This document shows positions 45,429 to 56,302 of a stretch of DNA of 64,000 nt, in pieces. The translations under genes and the position numbers were made by a program. The notes under the pieces are model-generated. The model did not search any database and had not been told where the DNA came from. It saw nothing but the letters and a program-made list of their open reading frames with translations. Numbering within the stretch: position 1 is the stretch's first letter; every line of letters begins with the position of its first letter. The stretch is taken from the NCBI GenBank assembly GCA_047967505.1, contig CM106540.1, one strand, 5' to 3'. Source of the DNA: Dipteris shenzhenensis. Lineage: Eukaryota; Polypodiophyta; Polypodiopsida; Gleicheniales.

Positions 45429-46313
45429 CCATTACCACAGACAAGGATTCAAAGTTTACCTTACATCTCTGGAAGGCCCTTCTTGAACACATCGGCACCA
45501 AGCTCCAGATGTCTAGTGGATTCCATCCACAAACATACACGCAATCAAAGGTATGTAATCACTTGGCATTTGATGTACTAAAATCTTTTTGTCATGATGT
45601 GCACTAAAGTGGAAGCAGTATCTTCTGCTCGTACAGGCCTGATACATATTCATCAAGCATTGGTCATATACCATATGAAGCAACTTTCAACTGGAGGTTT
45701 TCCTCACTCCTTACCAAGATGTCTCCCCATCTCTTGAAGCCAATAAGACTACATAATCCATGGTAGAGATTACGAAGACCGTTAAAGACCACCTAGCCAA
45801 AGCACAAAAAGCGTACACACGCCAAGCCAACGAATCTCGTCGAGATGTCAATTACAAAGAGGATGATTGGGTTTACTTAAGGATTATCAAGCAAAGGTTG
45901 AAACATGTAAGCAAGCGATCCCCAATCTCTCCTTCAGAAGCTTTGGACCCTTCCCAATTATCAAAAAGATCAACGACGTCTCCATGAAGTTGCGGCTTCC
46001 AAACAGTTGGATGATGCACAATGTCTTTCACGTCTCGTGGTCGAAGCCTTATATTAGCCTAGCACTTAGTGATATCACAGATGAGCAACAAACCAAAGCG
46101 ATCGATGATGCAAAAGTTATAGAGCCAAAGCAGCTTCTCCTCCATAAATGGAAGCCTGGGTCAAGACCACATCTACGAATTCTACACCAAGTTCAAGGAT
46201 TGCGGGACACATGAAGCGGTATGGTTAGATGAAAGTTTTTTTCAAGAGTTCCCACAAATATTGGCAGACTAATTTGAAGCGATGTACTTACCGCCAAGTT
46301 AAGAAGAACGAAA

Positions 46314-46356
46314 TGTTACATGCACCCCTGCACTTGGGTGGAAGGTGACACCTAGT
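46314..46356 (+). repeat. Start of P1 3' LTR, interrupted
   Basis: After the P1 chromodomain and an A/G-rich stretch (AAGAAGAACGAAA), TGTTACATGCACCCCTGCAC begins a sequence matching, as reverse complement, 49706-49745. It breaks off at ...CACCTAGT, where the next LTR insertion starts, and appears to resume at 48970 with CTAGCAACATC. Confidence 0.65.
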
Positions 46357-47229
46357 TGTTAGAAATCGACCAACAGAGGGTACGCACAGCAGAAGACTGG
46401 TAGAATATCCTAGGAGCTCACACGGTGTGGTGTGGGGTGTGGAATCACAAACTTCTTAAACTTATGTGCATAGCATAGATGTGCAGACTCATCAATAGAC
46501 AATGAACCAACCAGATAGAGAAACCACCAAAATAATATATTTCCGTCCAAAGCTATGCATACAATACAAAAGAGATAGATCCAAAGTCCCACCAACGGTG
46601 TGGTCCTCTAGGTACTTCTCCTATCTACCGGCTATCTCTAGACTCGAGCCCGCGTGCTCCACCTCGAGCTTTCCGTCCAGATCTCTTCCACCTTGCTATC
46701 TGCAAACCAGCCTCGGTGGGCAGCCTTGTGAGTGAGCTAAGTCTGCAGGTCTCCAACCAGGTTCACCTCCAGGATGAGGCCCAACTGCTGCTGCTGGTGC
46801 TGCTCCTTCTACTCCTCAAAGGCTGCTCCAAGTGATGATTTATGAGAGCACTAGGCCCTCTCTTTTATAGGCCAAGAGGGCTGGCCAACCAACTGATCCA
46901 ACAGACCTAAAATGGCCGACCTGCTGGTCGGTCAACCTGTCCCCTTTGGGCCATTAAATGTGTCCCTTCTAGGGCTCAAAACAAGGGCATGTTTGCCCAC
47001 AAAACTAGGGCACATGCCCTGTAACCGGCCTTTGAATGACAAAAGGCAGTAGATCCTACTTTACTTGCTCACAACAACAAAATACAGCCTGCATATTCCA
47101 TTGCCATTTCCAAATGCAATACTGAAAGCATACAATTCCACAGCAAAGCATCACTGAATCACAGAAACAAGGGAGGCTAGAATGCCCCTACTCAATAAGC
47201 ATACACAGTGACACCTATTGGCCCCAACA
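46357..47229 (-). repeat. LTR related to the solo LTR, minus orientation
   Basis: On the minus strand it runs TGTTGGGGCC ... TTTCTAACA. Its R-U5 half (46357-46870) matches the 3' half of 44392-45428, including the TATA context CCTATAAAAGA (46862-46872) and GGCTCGAGTCTAGAG-like sequence. The U3 half is different. It is the low-coordinate end of the interval 46357-48969. Confidence 0.75.
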
Positions 47230-48849
47230 CTTGGCACCCCTTGCGGTATTTCTTTATTTACTGGTTACTTCAATTACAAGGGACTCCCTTCCTGAACTCA
47301 CTGCAGGTGCAACCCAGTACAATGCCAGCCAGTGGCTGTGCCAAGTGACCAACACCCAGTGCTACCCACTTGGTTCCATTCAGTAGCAAAGCATACCACA
47401 AACAGAATGATCAAACCACAAACGGAATGATCCAACATCATACCAAGCAATGCATACTCACAAATCAAGGCCATCACTGAGTCCAAGGCCTACCAAGCTC
47501 CCCCATGCAGTGACCCAAAAGGAGCCTGTTTCCAACACGAAACAACCCCAGTAGTGGGTTGACCAACAATCCGTAGATTTTGGCAAGGAGGCTATCCTTG
47601 ACTGCCTTCCAGAACCAGAATGAATCATGAGAAGAGTCAATCAGCAATCAGCAACCAACCAGCCATGAAGTTGCCCACCCAACTAAGGATTTCAGCCAAT
47701 AGCAACCTCCGATTTCAGTGTGCACAGCACCAGACAAGAGCCAGGATATAGGCGACCAGGATTATGGCTTCAAACAGTGAAAAAGCAACAATCTGTCACG
47801 AAGAATGTCGAGAAAACCATCTGGAAAAGGCCCAGAATGAAGTCGCTCAAGCCCAGGGAGCATGCCAGCAACAAGAGACACCAATAGGAGAAGATCTGTC
47901 GTGGAGAAATCAGCAAAAACGCATTCAGCCCAACAGCAGGGAGCTCCACAAATCCGCATGCCCTCAACAAGAGATTGCTTGGTAGGGATGAAGACCTAGA
48001 ACAGTAGGATAGGGTTCCAGGATCTTCCAGGTGCTTCCAAATGAGACACACACATAGTTGCCAGCCAAAACGGAAAAGGAAGAAACAAAAACAGGGAAAA
48101 ACCAGGGATTCGGCATTTCTGGCCCCCGCCAAAACGGAAACGGACGAAACGGCAAAATGGTACAATTTGTATATTAAAAAATATTTTTTATATATAATAT
48201 AATTATCAATAGAGTGCAGATTATACATAATACAATTATTTATACTAAACATACACACACACATAGGACACATGGCAAAGTTTGACCCAAGGTGGACGTG
48301 GGCATTTAATGGCTCTAGGGGGTCACTTTTCAAGACATGACCCTAGTGAATGGAACCAAGCTAATAGCACTAGGAATTGCACTTGTTGCACATTTAATCA
48401 AAGGTACCCTTTGGACATTAATTTATGCCCCTAGCCCGGTACCCCTAGGCCAAATTCAATGATGGTTAGTTTAATCATGTCGCCGTCATGTCCCCGTGAC
48501 ATGCTCCCCTATATATACAAGGTCCAACCCCCCTATGTGCAGCCATGTTCCAGGCTTGATAGGCTAGCAGCCCTATCATCCTTCCAAACAACGGACCAAG
48601 TGTTGGCTCCTTCCGTCGTGTGCACCACTTCTAGGGCTTGCTGCATGTCGCTCTCCTACCCACAACCCTTGCCAACTAGTTTACCACCTAGATGCCTACT
48701 GCCCAGAGACTCCCTACCCTATTGCGCCTCTTGCCATGCCAAATCCAAGGACTTTTGCCCTCGCCACCTTTCCTGCACATGGTCGCTACCTGAGACAGCT
48801 TTTGGAGCTCCAGGTATCGTTTCTTGTGAGGTGTTGCCCATGTGGCAGC

Positions 48850-48851
<2 letters not shown>

Positions 48852-48886
<35 letters not shown>
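48852..48886. repeat. (CT)n microsatellite
   Basis: About 35 bases of CT inside the LTR family sequence. The corresponding place in the solo LTR (near 44474) has a short GA run, so the repeat expanded within the LTR. Confidence 0.95.
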
Positions 48887-48889
<3 letters not shown>

Positions 48890-49070
48890 GGCATCTTCTG
48901 CCCTAGGTCTCCCTCCCCCATGCTCTCCTCATATGGGGGCTTAAAGATGGGAAGGTGACATTTCCAACACTAGCAACATCAACAAGTGCTAGTAGATTCC
49001 TAAGATAGGTGATTTCGTCGTATGCCATGACCCCTTTGTCAGCCCTAATCTAGGGACAATCAAGCACGAG

Positions 49071-49072
<2 letters not shown>

Positions 49073-49102
<30 letters not shown>
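49073..49102. repeat. (GT)n microsatellite
   Basis: About 30 bases of GT within the presumed P1 3' LTR. Confidence 0.95.
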
Positions 49103-49105
<3 letters not shown>

Positions 49106-49365
49106 ATAATACATGTATAAGATTTGTTGCTGTACTGCGAGGTCTTGGAAGGGCTAGGGCTATACCAAGGCTGAAGAGAATGGCTGAAGGCTGGAGGAAA
49201 TGGATGAAGAATGAGGGTGCACAAGGCCCCTTATTTTTTGGGATGGAAGGACTTATTTTGTCCAACCCAGCCAGCCTAGAGAGCCGACCAACCAGGCAGC
49301 TAGTTGGCTGGCTGGTTGGGCCATAAAGCCCAGCCCAATGGGCTGTCTAGGGAGGGGCAAAGGCA

Positions 49366-49380
49366 GCCTATAAATAGGCG
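49366..49380 (+). promoter_or_regulatory. TATA box in the P1-type LTR
   Basis: GCCTATAAATAGGCG is preceded by 'ggctggctggttgggcc' words like those before the other LTR promoters. It suggests the U3/R boundary. Confidence 0.55.
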
Positions 49381-49617
49381 CCTTCCCCTGCCCATTTCTC
49401 TTGCTTGCAGCTGCCGTTTGGGGCCCTCCTCGGGCTCCTATCTCGGCTGCTCTTGCCCTCTTCCTTAGGCCATCCTTTGGGGGGCCTTCTAGGCTCCTAC
49501 CTTAAGCTAAGACCTAGACCTAACTACACCCTAAGATAGAAATACTATGCCGACTGTTCTCCAATGGTACCAAAGAACATGGACTTGTCCTACAGCTTCA
49601 GAGACTGACCTACGTAG

Positions 49618-49745
49618 CTCATGCATGATTGTCCCTGGACAAGGGGTCACAACATATGACAAGATCACCTCTCTTAGGCATCTACTAGCACTTGTTGATG
49701 TAGCCAGGTGTCACCTTGCACCCAAGTGTAGGGGTGCATGTGACA
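49618..49745 (-). repeat. Inverted copy of the P1-type LTR start
   Basis: On the minus strand it begins TGTCACATGCACCCCTACAC and continues with CATCAACAAGTGCTAGTAGA. This gives the uninterrupted version of the sequence split at 46356/48970 and so supports the nested-insertion reading. Confidence 0.7.
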
Positions 49746-49959
49746 CCTTTCTACGCATACAACCCAAAAAGAAGTACATACAGCCAATACTTTTCTTGTG
49801 CATGCAAGCATTGCTTTACATTGCCACGAACAAAGGACAGCCCTGCAAGATGACACACCGAGCACACTTCCAGCTTCTAAGTGGCCACCATGAAGCCATA
49901 AGTGCCTGTCATCCTCTACCTCTGCATGCACTTGCATGCAACATCTGTAAGAAATCCTA

Positions 49960-50345
49960 GATTTACTATATTTAGAAATGTGCTAAGGAACAAAAAGGAG
50001 ATCGAAATAGCAGAGAACAAGAAATATTTGTATTGCTTGAGTGTCCATAGTGTGTCATCCATACAATTGGACCTCTCTTATATAGAGAATAAGAGTCACA
50101 CATGAAAAGGTGTGCACTCCAAAGTGTATGTGCATGAAGAGGTGTGTAACCCTTGTGAAGGGTGTGACCCTTGATGAAAGGATACATTACAATGGTAGTG
50201 CCTCTTCAACAAAATGTCTCTTGTGAAGGGTTGTGCCTCATAGGAAGTGTCACGTCGAAAGGGCATAACCTTCCACAAGTATCCATTCATCAAACCATCC
50301 ATAAGTCTAAGGTATAGAGAAAGGAATACGTCACACATTGTGACA
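49960..50345 (-). repeat. 3' LTR of M3
   Basis: 386 bp on the minus strand from TGTCACAATGTG to AGTAAATC, with TATA-like CTCTATATAAGAGAGG. It closely matches 57410-57795, which has the opposite orientation. On the internal side it is bordered by a purine-rich tract. Confidence 0.85.
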
Positions 50346-50357
50346 TCCCCTTCCACT
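50346..50357 (-). other. Polypurine tract of M3
   Basis: The minus strand AGTGGAAGGGGA lies immediately upstream of the LTR start TGTCACAATG. Confidence 0.75.
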
Positions 50358-50409
50358 CAAAATAAGACCCTGGTGGAGATAATGAACTGGTGTAAAAAAT
50401 ATCATGGTA

Positions 50410-51640
50410 AATTCTGAAAATGTTGCTGTAATATGTCAAGGTACTGCTGTAAGTCTTCATCAGATTGCCGAGTAGCGTCGGAGTCATCCAAATCTCGCCA
50501 AAGAATAAGGAATTCCGTGATAAGTTGATGTCGAGTCTCTCGCTGTCGATGGTCAAAAATACGCTCAAGAATAAGGAGAATATAAACGTCTTTGATTTTT
50601 GGGACATAGTCACTTGTAGGAGGAACTACTTCATCCCTTGGAATATACGTCTTTAATCAAGAAATATCAAATGTCAGATGAATTTTACCCCATGATGGTA
50701 ATTCCAATTTGTAACTTAAAGGTGAATTTTTCTTGATGATCTAGATAGGTCCATGGTATCTTGGTCGCAACTTAGAAAACACAGACTTGACTGTCTTGTA
50801 GCAATGTGGGGCTACAAATAACAACACCATGTCACTAGTTTCAAATTCAAGGTGACATCTACGTTTGTTGGCGGACCGTTGATACTGCTCTTGCGCTTTT
50901 CGCATAAGATCCCTAACTTGGAGTAGAATATCTTGCGTTTCTTGAACCAGTTGATCAGCTAGGGCCACTCGATGTTGAAGTGCAAAATTCGTTGGTACAA
51001 TTGGAGTGTGTCCATAAGCTGCTTGGAATGGAGTCATGCTAATGGAACTAGGGAAAGAGTTATTAGAAGCAAGCTCGAGCAGTGGTAAATACTCTTCTCA
51101 AGCTGCTAAGCGTGACTGAATATAATGTCGTAGCATTTCTTCTAGAACTCGGTTGACTCTGGGTGGAGTTGTATCCAAGGATTCGAACAAAGAAATCCAA
51201 AAGTCACTGGTAAAGTTAGGATCTCTGTCAGAGACGATGTTCTTAGGCAATCCATGGTGTCGAAAGATATGTTGTATGAAGAGTTTGGCGATGTCCGGAT
51301 CCTATGCACTGCTTTTGCAAGCAACAAAGTGTGCCATTTTGGACAATTGATCAACAATTACCATAATCTGAGTGTTACCTCTGGATGATCGTGGTAGTGT
51401 TGTAATTAAATCCATGGAAATACTTTCCCACCTTTCAGTTGAAACTGGAAGAGGCTGAAGAAGTCCTGCTGGAAGTCGTCGGCTTGCTTTCATTCGTTGA
51501 TAAGATAAGCAAGACATAACCATTTTGATGACGTCACTTTTCATATGAGTCCAGTAGTATGTTGCATAGAGTAACCTGTAAGTTTTGTTCATGCCTAGAT
51601 GGGCAGCATAAGGAACTACATGATGCTCTTTTAACAAAAG
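50410..51640 (-). pseudogene. M3 integrase and chromodomain
   Basis: The zinc-binding part and core start at 51637 (HHVVPYAAHLGMNKTYRL, SCLSYQRMKA, then SISMDLITTLPRS with the first Asp). After a stop come [20 protein letters not shown] (second Asp) and [20 protein letters not shown]. Here about 12-18 residues, including the DGQTE region with the catalytic Glu, are deleted. From 51037 follow ISMTPFQAAYGHTPIVP, FETSDMVLLFVAPHC and LRPRYHGPI (GPY/F). A stop-free chromodomain reads RIFDHRQRETRHQLITEFLI, LWRDLDDSDATR and DEDLQQYL (about 50570-50430). The deletion makes the integrase inactive. Confidence 0.88.
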
Positions 51641-52335
51641 ACGTTGAGCATCCTTGTCATGTGGTACACAGACGCGATCTTGAAAGTAAGAAGGTCGTCT
51701 GTATAAGAATAGGATGAGAAGATCTTATATTCTGAAGTAAAATTTTGATCTTTCAAAAGAACTTGTACTACTGTGCCGAAGTCTTTATCATGGAGATACT
51801 TCCCTTTGAAAGAATTCGGAACATCCACAGATAATGTTACTATAGCTGATGCTAGAGTTAACCTGCTGAGAGCATCTGCAACTACATTGCATACTCCTGG
51901 AATGTACTTAATGGTCATGTGAAAGTTGGCCAGAAACTCAACCCAGCATGCTTGACGAGCGTTCATTACTGGCTAAGTAAAGATATACTTTAGAGAGTGA
52001 TGGTCTGTCTTTACCACTGAGTCGGCTCCCATGAAATAATGTTTCCAAGAGTGGTAAGCATGTACAATAGCAAGAAACTCCTTATCATAAACCGGGTATC
52101 TGGTTTGGATATCGGAATGTTTATGGCTGTTAAAAGCAATAACTGTCTTCTTGAATCAAGATTGCTCCTGTAGCGATGTCAAAAGCGTCGGTCATAACCT
52201 CAAACGAAAGGTTTGGGTCAGCGATAGCCATAACAGGTGTGGTAGTGAGTGCTTGCTTGAGTTGTTGGAAACTATACTCTGTTTCGAAAAGCCACTGAAA
52301 AACTTCCGTGCTTTTCAATAATTCGGACATTGGAG
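51641..52335 (-). pseudogene. M3 RNase H and spacer
   Basis: The block from 52330 has LKSTEVFQWLFETEYSFQQL, LTTTPVMAIADPNLSFEVMT and DAFDIATGAILIQ (first catalytic Asp). From 51966 the other end reads RQACWVEFLANFHMTIKYIP and VADALSRLTLA, then the spacer towards the integrase. The middle, with the catalytic Glu, lies in 52130-51967 in other frames (KEFLAIVHAY-like sequence is visible only in part). Stops and frameshifts are present. Confidence 0.8.
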
Positions 52336-53100
52336 CTGCAATCTCAAAAAACTAATAGACCTTTGTATGGTAGAAGTTTGCCAATCCAAGAAAAGAGCGG
52401 ACATCATGAACATTCTTAGGAGTAGGCCAATTTTGGATTACCTCAACCTTCTTGGGATCCACAGAGATGCCTTGGGCTGAAATAACATGTCCCAAATATT
52501 CGAGTTGCGTTTTGAAGAACTCTCTCAACATTGATCTAGAGAGAATTTGCATGGAGAACTTCAAAAACTTGGTGAGGATGTTGTTTGTGCTCGTGTAAGG
52601 ATCTGCTGAAAACGAAGATGTCATTGAGATAAACAATGACAACTTATCGAGGAAAGGCCTGAAGATGTCGTTCATTAGTATCATGAATGTGGCTAGAGCA
52701 TTGTTTAACCCAAAAGGCATGACCAAACATTCATAGTGTCCATACTTTGTTCGAAAAGCTGTCTTGTACTTATCGCCTTCTCGTATGCAGATTTGATGAT
52801 AACTAGAACAAAGATCAATCTTTGAAAATTATGTCGTGTGCAGAAGTTGATCGAAAAGATCATCAATGCAAGGCAATGGATACTTGTTTTTGATAGTGAG
52901 CTTGTTGAGGGATCGGTAGTCGATACAGAGGCGCATTGACTTATTCTTTTTTTCCAGAAGTAGTAGAGGAGATCCATTAGGGCTGCGACTAGGCCGAATG
53001 TGACCTTCGTCGACTAGTTCGGTCACCTATCTTTGGATTTCTTCATTTTGAGTGTAAGAAACTCGATAAGGAGGTGACGGTGGATTACTGCCGAGAATAA
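52336..53100 (-). pseudogene. M3 reverse transcriptase, catalytic Asp altered
   Basis: The minus strand reads [40 protein letters not shown] and FSKIDLCSSYHQICIREGDK, then AFRTKYGHYECLVMPFGLNN. In the shifted frame near 52630-52610 the catalytic motif is VIVYLNDIFVFS, with Asn for the first Asp of YLDD. The connection follows (LEYLGHVISAQGISVDPKKV, VRSFLGLANFYHTKVY). An in-frame stop and frameshifts are present. It is co-oriented with RNase H and integrase below. Confidence 0.88.
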
Positions 53101-53559
53101 GTTCGATTGGATGATCCACTGGTCGTCGAGGTGGTAACTACTTCGGCAATTCCTATGGGAAAATATCCAAGTAAGGCTAGAAAAAGAATTGGTTGAGATA
53201 CTCAGGAGGATCCTTTGTCGGTGTCTCCTCAACTACCGTAACCAACAAAAGTGAAGTCTTTACTTGACGTTTACGAACCCACTTCTTTACTTGTAAGGCG
53301 GAGGCAACTGGAGTTGAAGGAGAGTCCCTAGAACCAATTAGCTCGATAAGTTTTCTTGGTGGACAAACTGGATAGTATGGCTGAGAAAATTGATTGATCA
53401 CTGTTGTCCGAAGATGACATCGTACCGAGAAAGAGGCATGATGTCAAAATTCAACTTATCCGTAAAATGTTGGATGCAAAAGGACAGGTTTTTGATCCTG
53501 GTGTTGCACAAGAAGGTAGTTCCATTAGCGAGTTTGATCTAATAGTCCTTGGCACTTGG
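53100..53559 (-). other. M3 protease-RT linker, decayed
   Basis: Minus-strand blocks (53401-53177, 53232-53023) contain RKLIELIGSRDSPSTPVA and VKTSLLLVTVVEETPTKDPP, then PEYLNQF, typical of the spacer before gypsy RT. No catalytic motif is present. Confidence 0.5.
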
Positions 53560-53960
53560 CACTAGGACTGGTTCCTTTGCCATGAACCAGCTAGGAAATT
53601 ATGAGAGCAGCCATTGTCGATGAGGATAGTGACCATTGTTCCACAAATCAATCCTTTGACGCAAAGTACTTGAGTGGCCAGGGAAGATTCGTGGTTACTG
53701 GCAAGGCTCATGTGGATTGTATTTGCCATTTGAATAGCTTCGCCTTTCTTGTCTTGTGCAAGGGTAGCATCTTCTGCCTGGGAAGTGTTGGGTTCCATAT
53801 TGGAATTTTGCTTGGGTCGCTTTGGACAATCGAACCATCTATGGTCGCCAGTGCAGATCGTACAAAGTCCTTTTGTGCTAGAGCTGTTCTTCTTGTCAGA
53901 GGCCGCACCTTTGTGTTAGTGATGATGGTCGTGACTTTGTGAAGAGGAAGAGGCACGATC
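53560..53960 (-). pseudogene. M3 zinc knuckle and aspartic protease
   Basis: The minus strand shows LCTICTGDHRWFDCP (about 53875-53830; C-x2-C-x3-H-x4-C) at the end of gag. The protease follows (53798-53562) with VLCVKGLICGTMVTILIDNG and CSHNFLAGS. The triad is D-N-G rather than D-S/T-G. A stop and a frame difference separate the two motifs from the upstream gag. Confidence 0.78.
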
Positions 53961-53999
53961 CTTAGAGGAGTGCTTCATAGGATTTCTGAGACTTGTTGG

Positions 54000-55250
54000 G
54001 ATCTTGAGACTATCGATGACCTTAATTACTCGAGTTTTTGTCTGAACTTTGAGTTATCTTAAGGGCGAGCACCCTTGGCCAAAGTAGAGTTCTATGATTT
54101 GTTCGAACTCTGCTTCCCTGTGTTCTGAAAATCTATAATGTGCTCTACGTAAGCAATAGCGCTAGCAATGGTAGTGATGTTTGCTTTGAGGACATCAATG
54201 CGTAACGAGGGATTTAGGCCTAAGATGAAACCATGGAGGCAATCATCATTAGTCAAACCATCAATCTCCAGCACCAATGTGGTGAACTGGGAGATGTAGG
54301 AAGACAAGGAGCCCATTTGCTCCAACTGTCGAAGTTTTAAGCGTGCTTGAAAGTCCGCATTGGAAGGTATGAATTGCTTACGGAGCACATGTTCAAAACG
54401 TTCCCAAGTCACACTTTTGCCATCCTTTAAGCATCATTGCCACCAAAAAACATTTTAATTTGCCGATTTAAAATGCTCATTTTAATTCCCTCCCAAATCC
54501 CTGAGAGTATCATTCTTTTTCTTTCCCTTCCCTTGTTCAATCTCTCCTACAACCCGTGGATCATCGCTAAGAAACTCTATAATGTAAAACAAGTGTACAT
54601 GCTACACTATCAACATAAACTACATTTAAAGAAACATGTAAATTTTCAAATGGAGATTTGAGGAGTGAGGCTGCCAAGGCAATCTTCTTGCCTTCAGTGA
54701 TGTCGACAATGTCAAAGTACATGCGCATTTTAGCGAGCCATTGGTCAACTGTTCGGCGATTTTGTTGACTAATGTAGGCTTCCGGTAGTTTTATGTCGAG
54801 TCTTTTAGTTTTGGAAGCTTGAAGTAAGCGGTAGAGGGCACAAAGTTCAACATTTTCTACCTCTGGTGGAATCGGATCCACATAGTCATCGGGTGGCGTC
54901 ACCTCATCCTCTATATGTGTCGTACTGCGAGAATCCTGGAGTTGTTGGACTTTATGGACCAAATCGGAAATGATGTCCTGAAGTTGAGAAATTTGAAGTT
55001 GAAGTAATGCTTCGCCATGTACATTTACTTCAAGGGTCTTTTTTGGATTAGAGTCGCTTATCTCCGAAGAGGTTGGATGCGAGCAATTCGACATGTCTGA
55101 GCTCCCTGTGAGAAGAGCACGAGATTGCGCTCTAGTTTGTAGCATTCCTGGAGGAAGATCCGGGCTGCTCCCTGAGATGGGGCAGACGAGGCAAGATGGA
55201 ACCACTCATGGAAATCTGGCAAAGGAGGTCTTGAAGGAGGTAACACTGGT
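54000..55250 (-). pseudogene. M3 gag, interrupted by a small insertion
   Basis: The open frame from 55205 encodes a Ser/Pro N-terminus, a helical segment (HGEALLQLQISQLQDIISDL, VHKVQQLQ), and the capsid start (IKLPEAYISQQNRRTVDQWL, KMRMYFDIVDITEGKKIALA). It reaches AASLLK and is broken near 54660. Coding resumes near 54445 with WWQ and TWERFEHVLRKQFIPSNADF, QARLKLRQLEQMGSLSSYIS, FTTLVLEIDGLTNDDCLHGF, as in the retrotransposon gag family. A basic end and knuckle follow. Without the insertion the frame would read through to about 54092. Confidence 0.82.
54445..54660. mobile_element. AT-rich insertion of about 215 bp in M3 gag
   Basis: Gag is coding-like on both sides (AASLLK before, WWQ after), but this segment is AT-rich and non-coding. 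Its ends are 'aaaaaacattttaattt' and 'aaattttcaaatggagattt', which are only weakly complementary. It may be a MITE or other short insertion. Exact borders are uncertain by a few bases. Confidence 0.5.
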
Positions 55251-56302
55251 GATGCCGAAATGGGTGTTTCTGCTCATGAGAGGACAGGAGTTGGTTGCAG
55301 AGTCTACGGATCTGAGACAAGGTAAGGAGCTGCTGTCAGAAGAGGAGGATATCCAAGAGGAGTGCCTTTAGAGTGTAAATACTATCTTGGGGAAGGTGAA
55401 ACCTACTCAGGAGGAAATCTGGGAGCTGAATGAGGTGGAGAGTACTCTGGAGATGTTGAAGCTAAGAGGTAAAAGTCTCTCCAAAGATGGACAGCAAACT
55501 CGTGTGGAATATCGGGTTCTGGGTATCTACGTGTCTCGTGAAACACAACCTGGATTGTGCTGAGGAAGTAGTGAAGTTGAGGTGACTCATGCAAAAGATA
55601 TAGGATGCGGTCCAAGTCGGTAAAAGGGCACGTGACACAAAAGACCCACGATGCAAAGGCTCCAAAGTGGGCTGGTTGTGCAATCTGAACATGGTATTGA
55701 GAGATAGGTGATGCCTAAGGTATCCTTGAAGAGATAACAAGGGTGTTTGAAGAGATAACAAGGGTGTTACCAAGGGTTTCAGGAGATGTTCACATGCTGT
55801 AATGTTTCAAAAGGAAAACAGCAAATATGTGTTGAGAGAACGTCCTCAAAGAAGGAAAGGAAAGAGGCCACCTGGTACCAACGAATGACTGTCAGTTTGC
55901 TGCTGAAAATCATGTACCAACAGGGGCTTCGGGCTGGAAAGGGTACAGCATCAATTGTGATCTGAAAGAGGTCCTCATGTCAAGGTTGGTTGAAGACAAA
56001 TTTCAGGCTCCCAAATTCGAAATTAGGGTTTGCTGTAGCAGGGGTCGAATCAGCGACCAAACAGTCCAGTTGTGGGCAGATGTCGCCACAACAGCACGAT
56101 CAACCAGTTGGGGGTCGCTCTGTTTGTAGAGGCGAGATCTTTTGGAGAAGAGGGACTGGCTGAGGTGATTTGCAGGAAGGAAAAGTGATCGAATTTATGG
56201 CACCAACGTCTTGTTTGCAGAATCCGGACAGCAAGGTGACAATAGAGGCTGCAAAGGGGATCTGTTCTAAACAAGGGGTCTTGTAGGCAAGTAAAGCTTT
56301 TA
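55251..56302 (-). other. M3 5' leader region
   Basis: It lies upstream of M3 gag on the minus strand. Short open frames only. It holds a 21-bp tandem duplication (GAAGAGATAACAAGGGTGTT, 55723-55765). No LTR equivalent to 49960-50345 in minus orientation was found here, so the 5' LTR of M3 is missing or displaced. Confidence 0.4.

Larger units (their letters stand above)
43844..46262 (+). pseudogene. P1 integrase and chromodomain, split by a solo LTR
   Basis: The zinc-binding block (43844-44158) has LLHDAYCALTSGRRGINSTL, where Arg replaces the usual GHRG His, and RCQIYQKAK. The core begins PLPISEGPFHNITMDFVAPF (first Asp) and runs to the LTR at 44392. After the LTR it resumes with ITTDKDSKFTLHLWKALLEH (second Asp, 45440 on) and MSSGFHPQTYTQSKVCNH, where the catalytic Glu is Lys. 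The C-terminal part (45760-46210) has DDWVYLR, FGPFPIIKKINDVSMKLRLP and MMHNVFHVSWSKPY. A chromodomain then reads IYEFYTKFKDC and HEAVWLDESFFQEFPQILAD to a stop near 46271. The frame would be continuous across the insertion if the LTR and one CCATT were removed. Confidence 0.88.
46357..48969 (-). mobile_element. Probable LTR element nested in the P1 3' LTR
   Basis: The interval starts with a complete minus-strand LTR (46357-47229). It ends at 48969 with TGTTGGAAA plus about 150 bp of the same LTR family's 5' part (minus strand), flanked by CTAGT and CTAGC, a target duplication with one mismatch. Joining the flanks restores a sequence close to the inverted copy at 49745-49618. Internal sequence 47230-48800 has no recognisable gag or pol; an open frame at 48333-47770 is not convincing. 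It may be a non-coding element or two overlapping insertions. The U3 parts of the two ends differ. Confidence 0.5.
48970..49540 (+). repeat. Remainder of the presumed P1 3' LTR
   Basis: 48970-49070 matches the reverse complement of 49618-49706. A GT microsatellite follows, then GGTTGG-rich U3-like sequence, a TATA box (CCTATAAATAGG at 49367) and a C/T-rich R-U5-like part. The 3' end is not defined, and 'aatggtaccaaagaac' near 49562 only loosely resembles an iMet primer site. Confidence 0.5.

Noticed and set aside
47770-48333. 187-codon minus-strand open frame within the 46357-48969 insertion
   Set aside because: It is a hydrophobic Phe/Cys/Leu-rich translation with no known motif and overlaps AT-rich and repetitive words, so I could not support it as a gene.
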